Positions 18,482-29,435 of a stretch of 64,000 nucleotides of DNA are shown here, piece by piece. The DNA comes from Pseudomonas fluorescens. Its GTDB lineage: Bacteria > Pseudomonadota > Gammaproteobacteria > Pseudomonadales > Pseudomonadaceae. The stretch is from NCBI RefSeq assembly GCF_000730425.1, contig NZ_CP008896.1, positions 4,340,001-4,404,000 of the forward strand. Direction: 5' to 3'. Position 1 is the stretch's first letter. Each line of letters begins with the position of its first letter. Position numbers and translations under genes: made by a program. The notes beneath the pieces were generated by a model, which was not told where the DNA came from, did not search any database, and saw only the letters and a program-made list of their open reading frames with translations.

Positions 18482-18522
18482 GTGTGGGAGCTGCCTCGCC
18501 AAGGCTCGACAGCTCCCACAGG
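18482..18522. repeat. Short REP-like hairpin
   Basis: 'TGTGGGAGCTG' and 'CAGCTCCCACA' form a single hairpin between hutH2 and hutT. There is no T-run, so it is more likely a REP remnant than a terminator. Confidence 0.65.
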
Positions 18523-18575
18523 TGATCGTCCATAGGTTCGGATTCTCTCTGGATAACAATAATTAGGGACGAGAA

Positions 18576-19985
18576 ATGCACCAGCAAGCACAAGGTTTGA
18601 AACGCGGACTGACCGCCCGCCATATTCGCTTCATGGCACTGGGGTCGGCGATCGGCACCGGGTTGTTCTACGGCTCTGCCTCGGCTATCCAGATGGCGGG
18701 CCCGGCGGTGTTGCTGGCCTACCTGATCGGTGGCGCCGCTGTGTTCATGGTCATGCGCGCCCTCGGCGAAATGGCCGTGCACAATCCGGTGTCCGGTTCC
18801 TTTGGCCAGTACGCCAGCACCTACCTGGGGCCGATGGCCGGTTTTATCCTCGGCTGGACCTATGCCTTCGAGATGATCATCGTCTGCCTGGCCGACGTCA
18901 CCGCCTTCGGCATCTATATGGGCTTCTGGTTTCCCGAGGTCGCACGCTGGGTCTGGGTGCTCGGCATTGTCCTGCTGATCGGCGGGCTGAACCTGTGCAA
19001 CGTCAAGGTGTTTGGCGAAATGGAGTTCTGGCTGTCGCTGCTCAAGGTCGGCGCGATTGTCGCGATGATCCTCGGTGGCTTCGGCATCATGCTGTTCGGC
19101 GTGCATTCGGCCGGTGATGCGCCCGCCAGTGGGTTGAGTAACCTGTGGGCCCATGGCGGCTTCATGCCCAATGGCGTGGGTGGCTTGATCGCCTCGTTTG
19201 CGGTGGTGATGTTTGCCTTTGGCGGCATCGAAATCATCGGCATCACGGCCGGTGAAGCCAAGGACCCGCAACGGGTGATCCCCAAGGCGATCAATGCGGT
19301 GCCACTGCGCATCCTGCTGTTCTACGTGCTGACCCTGTTTGTGCTGATGGCCATCTATCCATGGCCGCAGATCGGCAGCCAGGGCAGCCCGTTCGTACAG
19401 ATCTTCAGCAACCTGGGGATTGGCTCGGCGGCGACCATTCTCAATATTGTGGTGATCTCGGCGGCAGTCTCGGCCATCAACAGTGACATCTTCGGCGCAG
19501 GCCGCATGATGTACGGCCTGGCCCAGCAAGGGCAGGCGCCCAGGGGCTTTGCGCAACTGTCGCGTCATGGCGTGCCGTGGATGACCGTGGTGGTGATGGG
19601 CGCCGCGCTGCTGGGCGGCGTGGTGTTGAACTACCTGATCCCGGAAAACGTATTCCTGGTGATTGCCTCGATTGCCACGTTCGCCACCGTGTGGGTCTGG
19701 CTGATGATCCTGGTCACGCAGGTGGCGATGCGCCGCTCGATGAGCAAGGAACAGATCGCCGAACTGAAATTCCCGGTACCGTTCTGGCCCTATGCGCCGG
19801 CGGCGGCCATTGTCTTCATGCTGTTTATTTTTGGCGTACTGGGCTATTTCCCGGACACCCAGGCGGCGCTATTGGTGGGGGCGGCGTGGATTGTGCTGCT
19901 GGTCGTCGCCTACCTGCTGTGGGTCAAGCCGGCAGCCGGGCAAGCGGCCAAGGTCCATTACGACCCGGCTTTGTCTCATCGATAA
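18576..19985 (+). CDS. hutTh: Histidine permease, APC family
   Basis: A 469-residue proton-coupled amino-acid permease with 12 hydrophobic segments. The N-terminus, '[20 protein letters not shown]', is the classic start of the AAT branch of the APC superfamily, close to ProY/HutT. Its position between hutH2 and hutI points to histidine as substrate. 'AGGGACGAGAA' precedes the ATG. With the codB-like permease and HutXWV it makes three transport systems in one catabolic locus. Confidence 0.92.
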   Translation: MHQQAQGLKRGLTARHIRFMALGSAIGTGLFYGSASAIQMAGPAVLLAYLIGGAAVFMVMRALGEMAVHNPVSGSFGQYASTYLGPMAGFILGWTYAFEMIIVCLADVTAFGIYMGFWFPEVARWVWVLGIVLLIGGLNLCNVKVFGEMEFWLSLLKVGAIVAMILGGFGIMLFGVHSAGDAPASGLSNLWAHGGFMPNGVGGLIASFAVVMFAFGGIEIIGITAGEAKDPQRVIPKAINAVPLRILLFYVLTLFVLMAIYPWPQIGSQGSPFVQIFSNLGIGSAATILNIVVISAAVSAINSDIFGAGRMMYGLAQQGQAPRGFAQLSRHGVPWMTVVVMGAALLGGVVLNYLIPENVFLVIASIATFATVWVWLMILVTQVAMRRSMSKEQIAELKFPVPFWPYAPAAAIVFMLFIFGVLGYFPDTQAALLVGAAWIVLLVVAYLLWVKPAAGQAAKVHYDPALSHR

Positions 19986-20000
19986 TTTAGGGAGGCGTTG

Positions 20001-21206
20001 ATGAAAACGCTTTGGCAACACTGCCACATCGCAACCATGGCCCGGGGCGAGTACTCGATCATCGAGGATGGCGCCATCGTCACGGCCGGTACGCTGATCG
20101 AGTGGATCGGCCCCCGGGCCGAGCTGCCGGCTGGCGACTACGCGCAGACCCATGACCTGCAAGGTGCGTGGGTCACGCCGGGATTGATCGACTGCCACAC
20201 CCATACGGTGTTTGGCGGCAACCGCAGCGGTGAATTCGAGCAGCGCTTGCAGGGCGTGAGCTACGCCGAGATCGCCGCGGCCGGTGGTGGCATTGCCAGC
20301 ACTGTGCGTGCCACCCGCGCGGCGACCGAGGACGAGCTGTTCGACAGCAGCCGCAAGCGCCTGCGCAGTTTGCTGCGCGATGGTGTGACCACGGTAGAGA
20401 TCAAGTCCGGCTACGGCCTGGACCTGGCCAACGAGCGCAAGATGCTGCGGGTGGCCCGGCGCCTGGGCCAGGAGTTGCCGGTCAGCGTGCGCGCCACGTG
20501 CCTGGCGGCCCATGCGTTGCCGCCGGAGTACAAGGACCGCGCCGACGACTACATCGAACATATCTGCAATGAGATGCTGCCAGCCCTGGCCGCTGAAGGG
20601 TTGGTGGATGCCGTGGATGCGTTCTGCGAATACCTGGCGTTTTCCACCGAGCAGGTCGAGCGTGTGTTCAAGGTCGCCCAGCGTTTGGGCTTGCCGGTAA
20701 AACTGCACGCCGAGCAATTGTCGTCCCTGCACGGCTCCAGCCTCGCCGCGCGGTATCAGGCATTGTCGGCGGATCATCTGGAATTCATGACCGAAGAAGA
20801 TGCCATCGCCATGGCCGCCTCCGGCACTGTCGCCGTGCTATTGCCGGGGGCGTTCTACTTCCTGCGTGAAACCCAATTGCCACCGATGGACGCCTTGCGC
20901 AAGCACGGGGTGAAGATCGCCATCGCCAGCGACCTCAACCCCGGTACCTCGCCCGCCTTGTCACTACGGCTGATGTTGAACATGGCCTGCACGCTGTTTC
21001 GCATGACCCCGGAAGAAGCCCTGGCCGGCGCCACCCGGCATGCCGCCACGGCGCTGGGCATGGGCGACACCCACGGTTCGCTGGAAGTGGGCAAGATTGC
21101 GGATTTTGTCGCCTGGCAGATCGATCGCCCTGCCGACCTGGCCTACTGGCTGGGCGGCGAGCTGGATAAACGCGTCGTGCGCCATGGCGTCGACGCCACT
21201 GTGTAA
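20001..21206 (+). CDS. hutI: Imidazolonepropionase
   Basis: A 401-residue metal-dependent amidohydrolase that opens the imidazolone ring to give N-formimino-L-glutamate, the substrate of HutF. The metal site '[15 protein letters not shown]' is present, and the later 'KLHAEQLS' and '[10 protein letters not shown]' blocks carry the remaining ligands. ATG at 20001 follows 'AGGGAGG'. The gene is separated from hutT by 15 bases and from hutG by 11 bases. Confidence 0.97.
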   Translation: MKTLWQHCHIATMARGEYSIIEDGAIVTAGTLIEWIGPRAELPAGDYAQTHDLQGAWVTPGLIDCHTHTVFGGNRSGEFEQRLQGVSYAEIAAAGGGIASTVRATRAATEDELFDSSRKRLRSLLRDGVTTVEIKSGYGLDLANERKMLRVARRLGQELPVSVRATCLAAHALPPEYKDRADDYIEHICNEMLPALAAEGLVDAVDAFCEYLAFSTEQVERVFKVAQRLGLPVKLHAEQLSSLHGSSLAARYQALSADHLEFMTEEDAIAMAASGTVAVLLPGAFYFLRETQLPPMDALRKHGVKIAIASDLNPGTSPALSLRLMLNMACTLFRMTPEEALAGATRHAATALGMGDTHGSLEVGKIADFVAWQIDRPADLAYWLGGELDKRVVRHGVDATV

Positions 21207-21217
21207 GGAGTCGTGTT

Positions 21218-22018
21218 GTGGATAAGGTTCTGAATTTCAAACAAGGCCGCGTGCCACTGCTGGTCAGCATGCCCCACGCCGGCCTGCGCCTGACGCCTGC
21301 GGTCGAGTCGGGCCTGATCCCTGAGGCGCAAAGCCTGCCGGATACCGACTGGCATATCCCCACGCTGTACGATTTTGCCCAGGAGTTGGGGGCCAGCACC
21401 CTGGCGGCCGAGTATTCGCGGTTTGTCATCGACCTCAATCGGCCCTCGGACGATAAGCCGTTGTATGCCGGTGCGACCACGGGCCTTTATCCCGCAACGC
21501 TGTTTGACGGCGTGTCGCTGTTTCGTGAGGGGCTGGAACCGTCGAAGGCGGAGCGGGCAACCTATCTGGAGCAGATCTGGACCCCGTACCACCGCACCCT
21601 GCAAGAGGAACTGGCGCGACTCAAGGCCGAGTTCGGCTATGCGCTGCTGTTCGACGCCCACTCCATCCGCTCGGTGATCCCCCATCTGTTCGACGGCAAG
21701 CTGCCGGACTTCAATCTCGGCACTTTCAACGGCGCCTCCTGCGACCCGCAACTGGCCAGCCAGCTGGAAGCGATCTGCGCGGCGCACCCGCAGTACAGCC
21801 ATGTACTGAACGGGCGTTTCAAGGGCGGGCACATCACCCGGCACTATGGCAACCCGGCCGAGCATATCCATGCGGTACAACTGGAGCTTGGGCAGTGTAC
21901 GTATATGGAGGAGTTCGAGCCGTTCAGGTATCGGCAGGATTTGGCCGAGCCGACGCGGGTGGTGTTGAAGCAGTTGTTGCAAGGATTCCTGGCCTGGGGC
22001 CAGAAGCACTACACCTGA
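21218..22018 (+). CDS. hutG: N-formylglutamate deformylase
   Basis: A 266-residue hydrolase that releases formate and glutamate from N-formyl-L-glutamate, the last step of the HutF-dependent branch. The family pattern is clear ('LLVSMPHAGLRLTP', 'FVIDLNRPSDDKPLY', 'LFDAHSIRSVIP'), with the His/Asp residues expected for zinc. The start is GTG at 21218 with 'AAGGAG' seven bases before it. The presence of both hutF and hutG shows the pathway avoids a one-step formiminoglutamase. Confidence 0.95.
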   Translation: MDKVLNFKQGRVPLLVSMPHAGLRLTPAVESGLIPEAQSLPDTDWHIPTLYDFAQELGASTLAAEYSRFVIDLNRPSDDKPLYAGATTGLYPATLFDGVSLFREGLEPSKAERATYLEQIWTPYHRTLQEELARLKAEFGYALLFDAHSIRSVIPHLFDGKLPDFNLGTFNGASCDPQLASQLEAICAAHPQYSHVLNGRFKGGHITRHYGNPAEHIHAVQLELGQCTYMEEFEPFRYRQDLAEPTRVVLKQLLQGFLAWGQKHYT

Positions 22019-22035
22019 GCCAACGAAGATCAACC

Positions 22036-22064
22036 TGTGGGAGCGGGCAAGCCCGCTCCTACAT
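22036..22064. repeat. Single REP hairpin
   Basis: 'TGTGGGAGCGGGC' and 'GCCCGCTCCTACA' separated by only a few bases follow hutG. This is a singlet rather than a doublet. Confidence 0.75.
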
Positions 22065-22210
22065 GTGGTTGCGTGAATCTTCCTGGCGGATGGCTGACAC
22101 AGATCCAAGCCCTCAAGAACATGCTCATTGCACAATTCGGGTTTATGATGCCAGACGGCAAAATAATAGACGTCCCCCCAGGGATGGAACCGACCCTTAC
22201 GGAGCGCGCA

Positions 22211-23182
22211 ATGCAGACTTTGTACCCGCAGATCAAACCCTACGCCCGGCACGATCTGGCCGTCGATGAAACCCATACGCTGTATGTCGACGAAAGCGGT
22301 TCCCCGCAAGGTTTGCCCGTTGTCTTCATCCATGGTGGCCCCGGCGCCGGCTGTGACGCCAACAGCCGCTGCTATTTCGATCCCAATCTGTACCGCATCG
22401 TCACCTTTGACCAGCGCGGTTGTGGGCGTTCCACCCCACGGGCCAACCTGGAAAACAACACCACGTGGGATCTGGTCGCCGACCTTGAGCGGATCCGTGA
22501 GCATCTGGGCATCGAGAAGTGGGTGTTGTTCGGCGGCTCCTGGGGCTCGACCCTGGCCCTGGCCTATGCACAGACTCACCCCGAGCGCGTGCATGGCCTG
22601 ATCGTGCGCGGCATTTTCCTGGCGCGCCCCCAGGATATCCAGTGGTTCTACCAGGCCGGTGCGAGCCGCCTGTTCCCGGATTACTGGCAGGACTACATTG
22701 CGCCGATCCCTGTGGAAGAGCGTCACGACATGATCAGCGCCTACCACAAGCGCCTGACCGGCAACGACCAGATCGCCCAGATGCATGCCGCCAAGGCCTG
22801 GTCCACCTGGGAAGGCCGCATGCTGGGCCTGTGCCCCAACCCACAGTTGATCGACCGCTTCTCCGAGCCCCAGCGTGCCTTGTCCATTGCACGCATCGAG
22901 TGCCACTACTTCACCCATAACTCCTTCCTGGAGCCCGGCCAACTGATTCGCGACATGCACAAGATTGCCCATCTGCCTGGCGTCATCATCCATGGCCGCT
23001 ACGATATGATCTGCCCGCTGGATAACGCCTGGGAGCTGCATCAAGCTTGGCCGAACAGCGAATTGCAGGTGATCCGCGAGGCGGGGCATTCTGCTGCCGA
23101 ACCTGGAATCACCGATGCGTTGGTGCGTGCAACGAACGAGATGGCACGGCGCCTGCTTGATCTGCCACCTGAAGAAGCATGA
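22211..23182 (+). CDS. pip: Proline iminopeptidase
   Basis: A 323-residue alpha/beta-hydrolase that removes N-terminal proline from peptides. The oxyanion-hole motif 'HGGPGAG' and nucleophile elbow 'GGSWGS' are present, with the catalytic His in 'EAGHSA'. ATG at 22211 ('[12 protein letters not shown]') matches the family start, and 'ACGGAG' precedes it. Upstream in-frame ATGs would extend into the intergenic region. The stop overlaps the dtd start (ATGA), a pairing that is common in Pseudomonas. Confidence 0.95.
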   Translation: MQTLYPQIKPYARHDLAVDETHTLYVDESGSPQGLPVVFIHGGPGAGCDANSRCYFDPNLYRIVTFDQRGCGRSTPRANLENNTTWDLVADLERIREHLGIEKWVLFGGSWGSTLALAYAQTHPERVHGLIVRGIFLARPQDIQWFYQAGASRLFPDYWQDYIAPIPVEERHDMISAYHKRLTGNDQIAQMHAAKAWSTWEGRMLGLCPNPQLIDRFSEPQRALSIARIECHYFTHNSFLEPGQLIRDMHKIAHLPGVIIHGRYDMICPLDNAWELHQAWPNSELQVIREAGHSAAEPGITDALVRATNEMARRLLDLPPEEA

Positions 23183-23616
23183 AAGGCCTTTTGCAGCGGG
23201 TGCGTGGCGCCCGGGTCGAGGTGGCGGGGGAAGTGGTTGGCGCGATAGACCAGGGTTTGCTGGTGCTGGTGGCCGTCGAACCTTCAGATACAGCCGCCAG
23301 TGCCGACAAGCTGTTGCATAAGCTGCTTAACTATCGGGTGTTCAGCGACGACGAGGGCAAGATGAACTTGTCGTTGAAGGACATTGGCGGCGGTTTGCTG
23401 CTGGTATCCCAATTCACGCTGGCCGCCGATACCAAGAGTGGCCTGCGTCCCAGCTTCTCCACAGCGGCTGCTCCGGCGTTGGGCGAGGCGCTTTTCGCGC
23501 ACTTGCTGCTACAAGCGCAACAATTGCATGGCACGGTGGCGTCGGGGCGTTTTGGCGCGGATATGCAGGTGCATTTGGTCAATGACGGGCCGGTCACCTT
23601 CCTTTTGCAGACCTGA
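23179..23616 (+). CDS. dtd: D-aminoacyl-tRNA deacylase
   Basis: A 145-residue homodimeric enzyme that hydrolyses D-amino acids mischarged on tRNA. Both active-site motifs are visible: 'SQFTLAAD' and the C-terminal 'NDGPVTF', which carries the chirality-checking Gly-Pro pair of the family. It is translationally coupled to pip through an ATGA overlap. Confidence 0.96.
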   Translation: MKGLLQRVRGARVEVAGEVVGAIDQGLLVLVAVEPSDTAASADKLLHKLLNYRVFSDDEGKMNLSLKDIGGGLLLVSQFTLAADTKSGLRPSFSTAAAPALGEALFAHLLLQAQQLHGTVASGRFGADMQVHLVNDGPVTFLLQT

Positions 23617-23883
23617 TTGTATGAAAAACGACTTTTAATGCGCAAAAACGCAGGTTTTCGCTACAAATACTTCGCTGCCCCTGCTGCGTTATCTCACGGG
23701 CTACTAGATAATCGCGCGCTACGGGGATCAGCGTAAATTGATCCATTTTTGACTTAGGTAGAGACTTGTCCGCTCGCCCATGGGGAATCATTTAGCCCCA
23801 TCGGAGTCGGAACAATGCTCGCCAACCTGGCATATAGATAGCTGGCCGTTGGTTTTTTGATCTGTTTTCGGCGAGGGTTGCTC
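23617..23883. other. dtd-opgG intergenic and opgG leader
   Basis: This 267-base region has no gene. It contains an AT-richer stretch just after dtd and a hairpin ATGGGG/CCCCAT (23780-23785 with 23796-23801) about 80 bases before opgG. It must hold the opgGH promoter, but I cannot assign boxes with confidence. Confidence 0.4.
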
Positions 23884-25620
23884 GTGATTGTTAGTCCCTG
23901 TAATGCACCAAAATTGTCTGCCAAACGGTTACGAAACGCACTGGTGACGGGCTCTGCCCTGTTTTGCCTGTTCGGCGCGGGTCAACTGTGGGCATTCAGT
24001 CTGGATGATGTGTCGGCCAAGGCAAAAGAGCTGGCCGGGCAGAAATACGAAGCCCCGCGCAGCAATCTGCCGAACGAATTCCGCGAAATGAAGTTCGCTG
24101 ACTACCAGAAAATTCGTTTCCGCAATGAAAAAGCCGAGTGGGCCGATCAGAAAACCCCGTTCAAGCTGTCCTTCTATCACCAGGGCATGCACTTCGATAC
24201 GCCGGTGAAGATCAACGAAGTCACGGCGACCGACGTCAAGGAAATCAAGTACGACCCGACGCGTTTCGATTTCGGCGACGTCAAGTTTGATCCCAAAGCC
24301 ACCGATCAGTTGGGTTATGCCGGCTTTCGTGTGCTGTACCCGATCAACAAGGACGACAAGCAAGACGAAATCATGACCATGCTCGGCGCCAGCTATTTCC
24401 GCGTCGTGGGCAAGGATCAGGTCTACGGCCTGTCCGCCCGTGGCATGGCGATCGATACTGCGTTGCCGTCCGGCGAAGAGTTCCCGCGTTTCACCGAGTT
24501 CTGGATCGAGCGTCCAAAGCCGGGCGACAAGCACCTGGTGATCTTTGCCCTGCTGGACTCGCCACGGGCCACCGGCGCGTATCGCCTGATCCTGCGCCCG
24601 GGCACCGACACCATTGTTGACGTCAAGTCGCAGATGTTCCTGCGCGACAGGGTCAGCAAACTGGGCGTGGCCCCGTTGACCAGCATGTTCCTGTTCGGCG
24701 CGAACCAGCCGTCCAAGGTCCTCAACTACCGCCGTGAACTGCACGATTCCAGCGGTCTGTCGATCCATGCCGGTAACGGCGAGTGGATCTGGCGCCCGCT
24801 GAACAACCCCAAACACCTGTCGGTCAGCAACTTCTCGGTAGAAAACCCGCGTGGTTTCGGCCTGTTGCAACGCGGTCGCAACTTCAGCCAGTACGAAGAC
24901 CTCGACGACAACTACGACAAGCGTCCAAGCGCCTGGATCGAGCCTGAAGGCGACTGGGGCAAGGGTTCGGTCGATCTGGTAGAGATTCCGACCGCCGATG
25001 AAACCAACGACAACATCGTTGCGTTCTGGAGCCCGGCCGAACTGCCCAAGCCGGGTGAGCCGCTCAACGTGGCCTACCGTCTGCACTGGACCCTGAACGA
25101 CGCGCCGTTCCACTCGCCAGAGAGCGCCTGGGTCAAGCAGACCCTGCGTTCTACCGGTGACGTGAAACAATCGAACCTGATCCGCCAACCAGATGGCAGC
25201 GTGGCCTACCTGGTGGACTTCGAGGGCCCCTCCCTCAAGGCCCTCAAGCCAGATGCGGCAGTGCGCAGCCAGGTCAGCGTCGGTGAAAACGGCGAAATCG
25301 TGGAAAACAGCGTGCGCTACAACCCGCACACCAAAGGCTGGCGTTTGACCCTGCGCTTGAAGATCAAGGATGCAGGCAAGCCGACCGAAATGCGTGCGGC
25401 CCTGGTCCAGGACATCGTCAAGGCCGAGCCAGAGCAGGCTTCCACCCAGGTTCTGAAGGCTGACAAGGTCTTGGCCAAGCAGCACGAAAAACAGGCCAAG
25501 AAAGACGCCAAGGATAAGCAAGACAAGCAGCCAGAAGCTGCCCCAGCCACCCCGGAACCGGTCAAGACAGAGCAAGTCCTGACCGAAACCTGGAGCAATC
25601 AGTTGCCTGCCGATGAGTAA
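23884..25620 (+). CDS. opgG: Glucans biosynthesis protein G
   Basis: A 578-residue periplasmic protein needed for the beta-1,6 branching or release of osmoregulated periplasmic glucans. A long signal region ends near residue 37 ('GQLWA'), followed by the OpgG beta-sandwich ('[16 protein letters not shown]', '[11 protein letters not shown]') and the C-terminal immunoglobulin-like part. I chose GTG at 23884 ('[17 protein letters not shown]'), with 'GCGAGG' upstream. The C-terminus carries a Lys/Gln/Pro-rich tail ('[18 protein letters not shown]' and beyond) of about 50 residues. It overlaps opgH by 8 bases. Confidence 0.94.
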   Translation: MIVSPCNAPKLSAKRLRNALVTGSALFCLFGAGQLWAFSLDDVSAKAKELAGQKYEAPRSNLPNEFREMKFADYQKIRFRNEKAEWADQKTPFKLSFYHQGMHFDTPVKINEVTATDVKEIKYDPTRFDFGDVKFDPKATDQLGYAGFRVLYPINKDDKQDEIMTMLGASYFRVVGKDQVYGLSARGMAIDTALPSGEEFPRFTEFWIERPKPGDKHLVIFALLDSPRATGAYRLILRPGTDTIVDVKSQMFLRDRVSKLGVAPLTSMFLFGANQPSKVLNYRRELHDSSGLSIHAGNGEWIWRPLNNPKHLSVSNFSVENPRGFGLLQRGRNFSQYEDLDDNYDKRPSAWIEPEGDWGKGSVDLVEIPTADETNDNIVAFWSPAELPKPGEPLNVAYRLHWTLNDAPFHSPESAWVKQTLRSTGDVKQSNLIRQPDGSVAYLVDFEGPSLKALKPDAAVRSQVSVGENGEIVENSVRYNPHTKGWRLTLRLKIKDAGKPTEMRAALVQDIVKAEPEQASTQVLKADKVLAKQHEKQAKKDAKDKQDKQPEAAPATPEPVKTEQVLTETWSNQLPADE

Positions 25621-28183
25621 CTCTCAAGTCCAGCCAGAGACGCTTGCCGAGTACCTGGCGCACCTTCCGATGACTGATGAGCAGCGCGCCGAACTGGCGG
25701 GCTGCAAGTCCTTCTCCGAGCTGCACGAGCGCTTGTCGTCGTCGACCTTTGATGCACCGGTGGACGCCGCGCAGGCGTCGGTTGGTCGTCGGTTGACCCT
25801 TAGCACTGCCGAAGAACTGCAAGAAGCCGAAATGCTGGTGCTCGATGCCAGCGGTCGGGTTTGCCTGAAGGCTACGCCGCCGATCCGTCGGACCAAGGTG
25901 GTGCCCGAACCTTGGCGTACCAATATCCTGGTGCGCGGCTGGCGCCGGTTGACCGGTCGCAGCAACCCGCCGGAACCGAAAAAAGACGAGCGCGTGCTGC
26001 CCGCTGCCCGCTGGCGCACCGTCGGTTCGATCCGCCGCTATATCCTGCTGGTGCTGATGCTTGGCCAGACGATTGTGGCGGGCTGGTACATGAAAGGCAT
26101 CATGCCGTACCAGGGTTGGTCCTTCGTCGACTTTGACGAGATCCGCAACCAGACCTTGCTGCAAACAGCCACCCAGGTGCTGCCGTACGCCCTGCAAACC
26201 AGCATCCTGATCATGTTCGGGATTCTGTTCTGCTGGGTCTCGGCGGGTTTCTGGACCGCGTTGATGGGCTTCCTCGAATTGCTCACCGGCCACGACAAAT
26301 ACCGCATTTCCGGTAAAAGCGCAGGCGACGAGCCGATCCCCAAGGATGCCCGCACTGCGTTGGTCATGCCGATCTGCAACGAAGACGTACCGCGGGTGTT
26401 TGCCGGTTTGCGTGCGACCTTCGAGTCGGTGGCCGCTACCGGTGACCTGGATCGTTTCGACTTCTTCGTGCTCAGCGACAGTAACGACGCCGATATTTGC
26501 ATCGCCGAGCAGCAGGCCTGGCTTGACGTCTGCCGCGAGGCCGGTGGCTTTGGCAAGATTTTCTATCGCCGCCGTCGCCGCCGCGTCAAACGCAAAAGCG
26601 GTAACCTTGACGACTTCTGCCGTCGCTGGGGCGGTGACTACAAGTACATGGTGGTCCTCGACGCCGACAGCGTGATGAGCGGCGAATGCCTGACCAGCCT
26701 GGTACGCCTGATGGAAGCCACGCCGGACGCCGGGATCATCCAGACCGCGCCACGTGCATCGGGCATGGACACCCTGTATGCGCGCATGCAGCAGTTCGCC
26801 ACCCGCGTCTACGGTCCGCTGTTCACCGCGGGCCTGCACTTCTGGCAGTTGGGCGAATCCCACTATTGGGGCCACAACGCGATCATCCGCATGAAGCCGT
26901 TTATCGAGCACTGCGCCCTGGCGCCATTGCCCGGCAAAGGCGCGTTCGCCGGTTCCATCCTGTCCCACGACTTTGTTGAAGCCGCGCTGATGCGTCGTGC
27001 CGGCTGGGGTGTGTGGATTGCCTATGACCTGCCGGGCAGCTACGAAGAACTGCCGCCGAACCTGCTGGACGAACTCAAGCGTGACCGTCGCTGGTGCCAC
27101 GGTAACCTGATGAACTTCCGCCTGTTCCTGGTCAAGGGCATGCACCCGGTACACCGTGCGGTGTTCCTCACCGGTGTGATGTCGTACCTGTCGGCGCCGT
27201 TGTGGTTCCTGTTCCTGGTGCTGTCCACGGCCCTGCTGGCGGTCAACACGCTGATGGAGCCACAGTACTTCATGGCGCCGCGCCAGTTGTACCCGCTGTG
27301 GCCGCAATGGCACCCGGACAAGGCCGTGGCACTGTTCTCCACCACGATTGTGCTGCTGTTCCTGCCCAAGCTGCTGAGCATCATCCTGATCTGGGCCAAG
27401 GGCGCGAAAGAGTTCGGTGGCAAGTTCAAGGTGACCTTGTCGATGCTGCTGGAGATGCTGTTCTCCATGCTGCTGGCGCCGGTGCGGATGATTTTCCACA
27501 CCCGCTTCGTACTCGCCGCGTTCCTCGGCTGGGCCGCGACCTGGAACTCGCCGCAACGTGACGACGATTCCACGCCATGGAGCGAGGCGGTCAAGCGCCA
27601 CGGGCCGCAGACCCTGCTGGGCTTCTTCTGGGCGCTGCTGGTGGTGTGGTTGAACCCCAGCTTCCTGTGGTGGCTGGTGCCGATCGTCGGTTCACTGATG
27701 CTGTCGATCCCGGTGTCGGTGATTTCCAGCCGGGTCAAGCTGGGTCTCAAGTCCCGCGACGAAAGCCTGTTCCTGATCCCTGAGGAATACAATCCGCCGC
27801 AGGCGCTGCTGTCGACCGACCGCTACACCCACGAAAACCGTTGGCATGCACTTAATGACGGGTTTGTGCGGGCCGTGGTCGACCCGCAGCAGAATGCCCT
27901 GGCTTGTGCCCTGGCAACCTCCCGCCATGGCCAGGCTGAGCCGATCGAGTGGCTGCGTACCGATCGCGTGCGGCATGCGTTGAAAGTCGGCCCGGCGGGC
28001 CTGAACAACAACGAACGCGTGGCCTTGCTCAGCGACCCTGTGGCCCTGGCGCGCTTGCATGAGCAGGTCTGGAGCGAAGGGCATGCCGAATGGCTTGGCG
28101 CCTGGCGTGAATCGGTCAACTCTGACCCCCATGCGCCGTTGCTGCCGCTCCAACCGCTGTCACCCCAGGCTCAACCGGCCTGA
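25613..28183 (+). CDS. opgH: Glucans biosynthesis glucosyltransferase H
   Basis: An 856-residue inner-membrane family-2 glycosyltransferase that polymerises the beta-1,2-glucose backbone of periplasmic glucans from UDP-glucose. The donor-binding 'VLDADS' (Asp350, Asp352) and the acceptor motif '[10 protein letters not shown]' lie in the cytoplasmic core, flanked by about eight membrane segments. It starts within the end of opgG (ATGAGTAA), so the pair is translationally coupled. Confidence 0.96.
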   Translation: MSNSQVQPETLAEYLAHLPMTDEQRAELAGCKSFSELHERLSSSTFDAPVDAAQASVGRRLTLSTAEELQEAEMLVLDASGRVCLKATPPIRRTKVVPEPWRTNILVRGWRRLTGRSNPPEPKKDERVLPAARWRTVGSIRRYILLVLMLGQTIVAGWYMKGIMPYQGWSFVDFDEIRNQTLLQTATQVLPYALQTSILIMFGILFCWVSAGFWTALMGFLELLTGHDKYRISGKSAGDEPIPKDARTALVMPICNEDVPRVFAGLRATFESVAATGDLDRFDFFVLSDSNDADICIAEQQAWLDVCREAGGFGKIFYRRRRRRVKRKSGNLDDFCRRWGGDYKYMVVLDADSVMSGECLTSLVRLMEATPDAGIIQTAPRASGMDTLYARMQQFATRVYGPLFTAGLHFWQLGESHYWGHNAIIRMKPFIEHCALAPLPGKGAFAGSILSHDFVEAALMRRAGWGVWIAYDLPGSYEELPPNLLDELKRDRRWCHGNLMNFRLFLVKGMHPVHRAVFLTGVMSYLSAPLWFLFLVLSTALLAVNTLMEPQYFMAPRQLYPLWPQWHPDKAVALFSTTIVLLFLPKLLSIILIWAKGAKEFGGKFKVTLSMLLEMLFSMLLAPVRMIFHTRFVLAAFLGWAATWNSPQRDDDSTPWSEAVKRHGPQTLLGFFWALLVVWLNPSFLWWLVPIVGSLMLSIPVSVISSRVKLGLKSRDESLFLIPEEYNPPQALLSTDRYTHENRWHALNDGFVRAVVDPQQNALACALATSRHGQAEPIEWLRTDRVRHALKVGPAGLNNNERVALLSDPVALARLHEQVWSEGHAEWLGAWRESVNSDPHAPLLPLQPLSPQAQPA

Positions 28184-28189
28184 TTCAGA

Positions 28190-28215
28190 CGCCCCCGAGA
28201 CCTGTCTCGGGGGCG
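28190..28215 (+). terminator. GC-rich hairpin after opgH
   Basis: The stem CGCCCCCGAGA/TCTCGGGGGCG with loop CCTG is perfect over 11 bp, but only CTTGAT follows. It may end transcription inefficiently or protect the 3' end. Confidence 0.55.
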
Positions 28216-28312
28216 CTTGATACGCCCTTCCTACAGCGCCTGTCTCTTCTGGGCTGGCCTTCTAACTTCGATACAAAAGACCCTGGCTCAAGGCGTATTG
28301 CCGTGCCTGCCA

Positions 28313-28332
28313 GTGGGTTAGGATCGCCCCCC
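28313..28332 (+). promoter_or_regulatory. Promoter-like block upstream of the first binding-protein gene
   Basis: GTGGGTTAGGATCGCCCCCC is nearly the same as the block at 29354-29373 before the second copy (GTGGGTTAGCATCGCTCCCC). A -10-like TAGGAT is preceded by TTGCCG. It is probably the promoter, duplicated with the gene. Confidence 0.45.
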
Positions 28333-28412
28333 AAATCTGAACTGACCGCCTCTGGTTTGCGCTAACGCCGCAACGCCCGGTGTGCGGCTGCTTAATGAAA
28401 AAGGGGCTTTTC

Positions 28413-29213
28413 ATGATCAAGGGTTATTGGTCGATGCTGTTGCTGGGCATATTCGCATGGGTGCATGTGCAGATGGCACAGGCAGGCGCCATCGATGAGG
28501 CCGTGCGGCGCGGGGCACTGAAAGTAGGGACCGATCCCAACTACGTGCCCTTTGAAATGACCGACAAACACGGGCGTGTCATTGGCTTTGAAGCCGACCT
28601 GCTGGAAGAAATGAGCAAAGCCCTGGGGGTGACGCTGGAATGGATCCCGGTGGCCTACAACGAACTGATCCCGGGCCTGCTGGCCGGCCGGTTCGACATG
28701 ATCGGCAGCGGCATGACCGTGACCCAGGAGCGCAACCTGCAGCTCAACTTCAGTGATTCATTCATCATTGTCGGTCAGACTGTCCTGCTCCACCCGCGCC
28801 TGGCCGGCAAGGTCAGCAGCGTTGAAGACTTGAACGAAGCCGGCTATCGGATCGCCGCAACGGAAGGCACTACGGGCGAAGCAGCAGCGCGGCGCTTCCT
28901 GGGGGCTGCACAGCTGCGCAGCTTTGCCACGGCAGAGGAAGGCGTACGCCAGGTGGTCAGCGGTGAGGTAGATGCGTTTATCCATGATGCGCCCTATAAC
29001 CTGATCGCCCTGGCCAAGCCGCAAAACCGTGAGCTGCTGGCCCTGGAGCAGCCCTTCACCTATGAGCCCCTGGCGTTCGGGGTGCAGAAGGGCGATTACG
29101 ACAGCCTGAACTGGATCAACCACTTCCTCAATCAGATTGCCCAGGACGGCACCTACGATCGGCTGCATGACAAGTGGTTCCGGGACACGGACTGGCTCTC
29201 GGAGATCGAATGA
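28413..29213 (+). CDS. Amino-acid ABC transporter binding protein, copy 1
   Basis: A 266-residue periplasmic solute-binding protein (SBP_bac_3 family) with a signal peptide ending 'QMAQA'. The fold signature 'KVGTDPNYVPFEM' and 'GFEADLLEEM' is clear. It is strongly similar along its whole length to the next gene, so this is a tandem duplication. Substrate residues cannot be assigned from sequence alone, but polar amino acids are the usual ligands. ATG at 28413 was chosen because its N-terminus aligns with copy 2. ATG 28395 is also possible. Confidence 0.88.
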   Translation: MIKGYWSMLLLGIFAWVHVQMAQAGAIDEAVRRGALKVGTDPNYVPFEMTDKHGRVIGFEADLLEEMSKALGVTLEWIPVAYNELIPGLLAGRFDMIGSGMTVTQERNLQLNFSDSFIIVGQTVLLHPRLAGKVSSVEDLNEAGYRIAATEGTTGEAAARRFLGAAQLRSFATAEEGVRQVVSGEVDAFIHDAPYNLIALAKPQNRELLALEQPFTYEPLAFGVQKGDYDSLNWINHFLNQIAQDGTYDRLHDKWFRDTDWLSEIE

Positions 29214-29353
29214 TGGTCACAACTGCTTACATAACTCGTTGGCGCGGACCCTGCGTGGCAAGCCGTCTAACAGCGCTTTTCTCTGGGGTTATGTGGGGTT
29301 TTTCTGTCATATCCGCCAACAAATGCCGGCTAGACCTTTGTGCCGGTGGGCGA

Positions 29354-29373
29354 GTGGGTTAGCATCGCTCCCC
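29354..29373 (+). promoter_or_regulatory. Promoter-like block upstream of the second binding-protein gene
   Basis: GTGGGTTAGCATCGCTCCCC corresponds to 28313-28332. With TTGTGC 16 bases before TAGCAT it resembles a sigma-70 promoter. A separate promoter would let copy 2 and the transporter genes be expressed without copy 1. Confidence 0.45.
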
Positions 29374-29435
29374 GAAGAAATAGTGCAGCCTTGCAAAGGC
29401 CTGCATCAAAATAAAATGAGTCAGGGGACTTGGTG

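Noticed and set aside
21143..23089. Long minus-strand frame opposite hutG and pip
   Set aside because: Spans two genes and their intergenic REP, a shadow frame only.
25562..27601. Minus-strand frame opposite opgH
   Set aside because: Mirror of a conserved glycosyltransferase gene and rich in residues produced by antisense reading.
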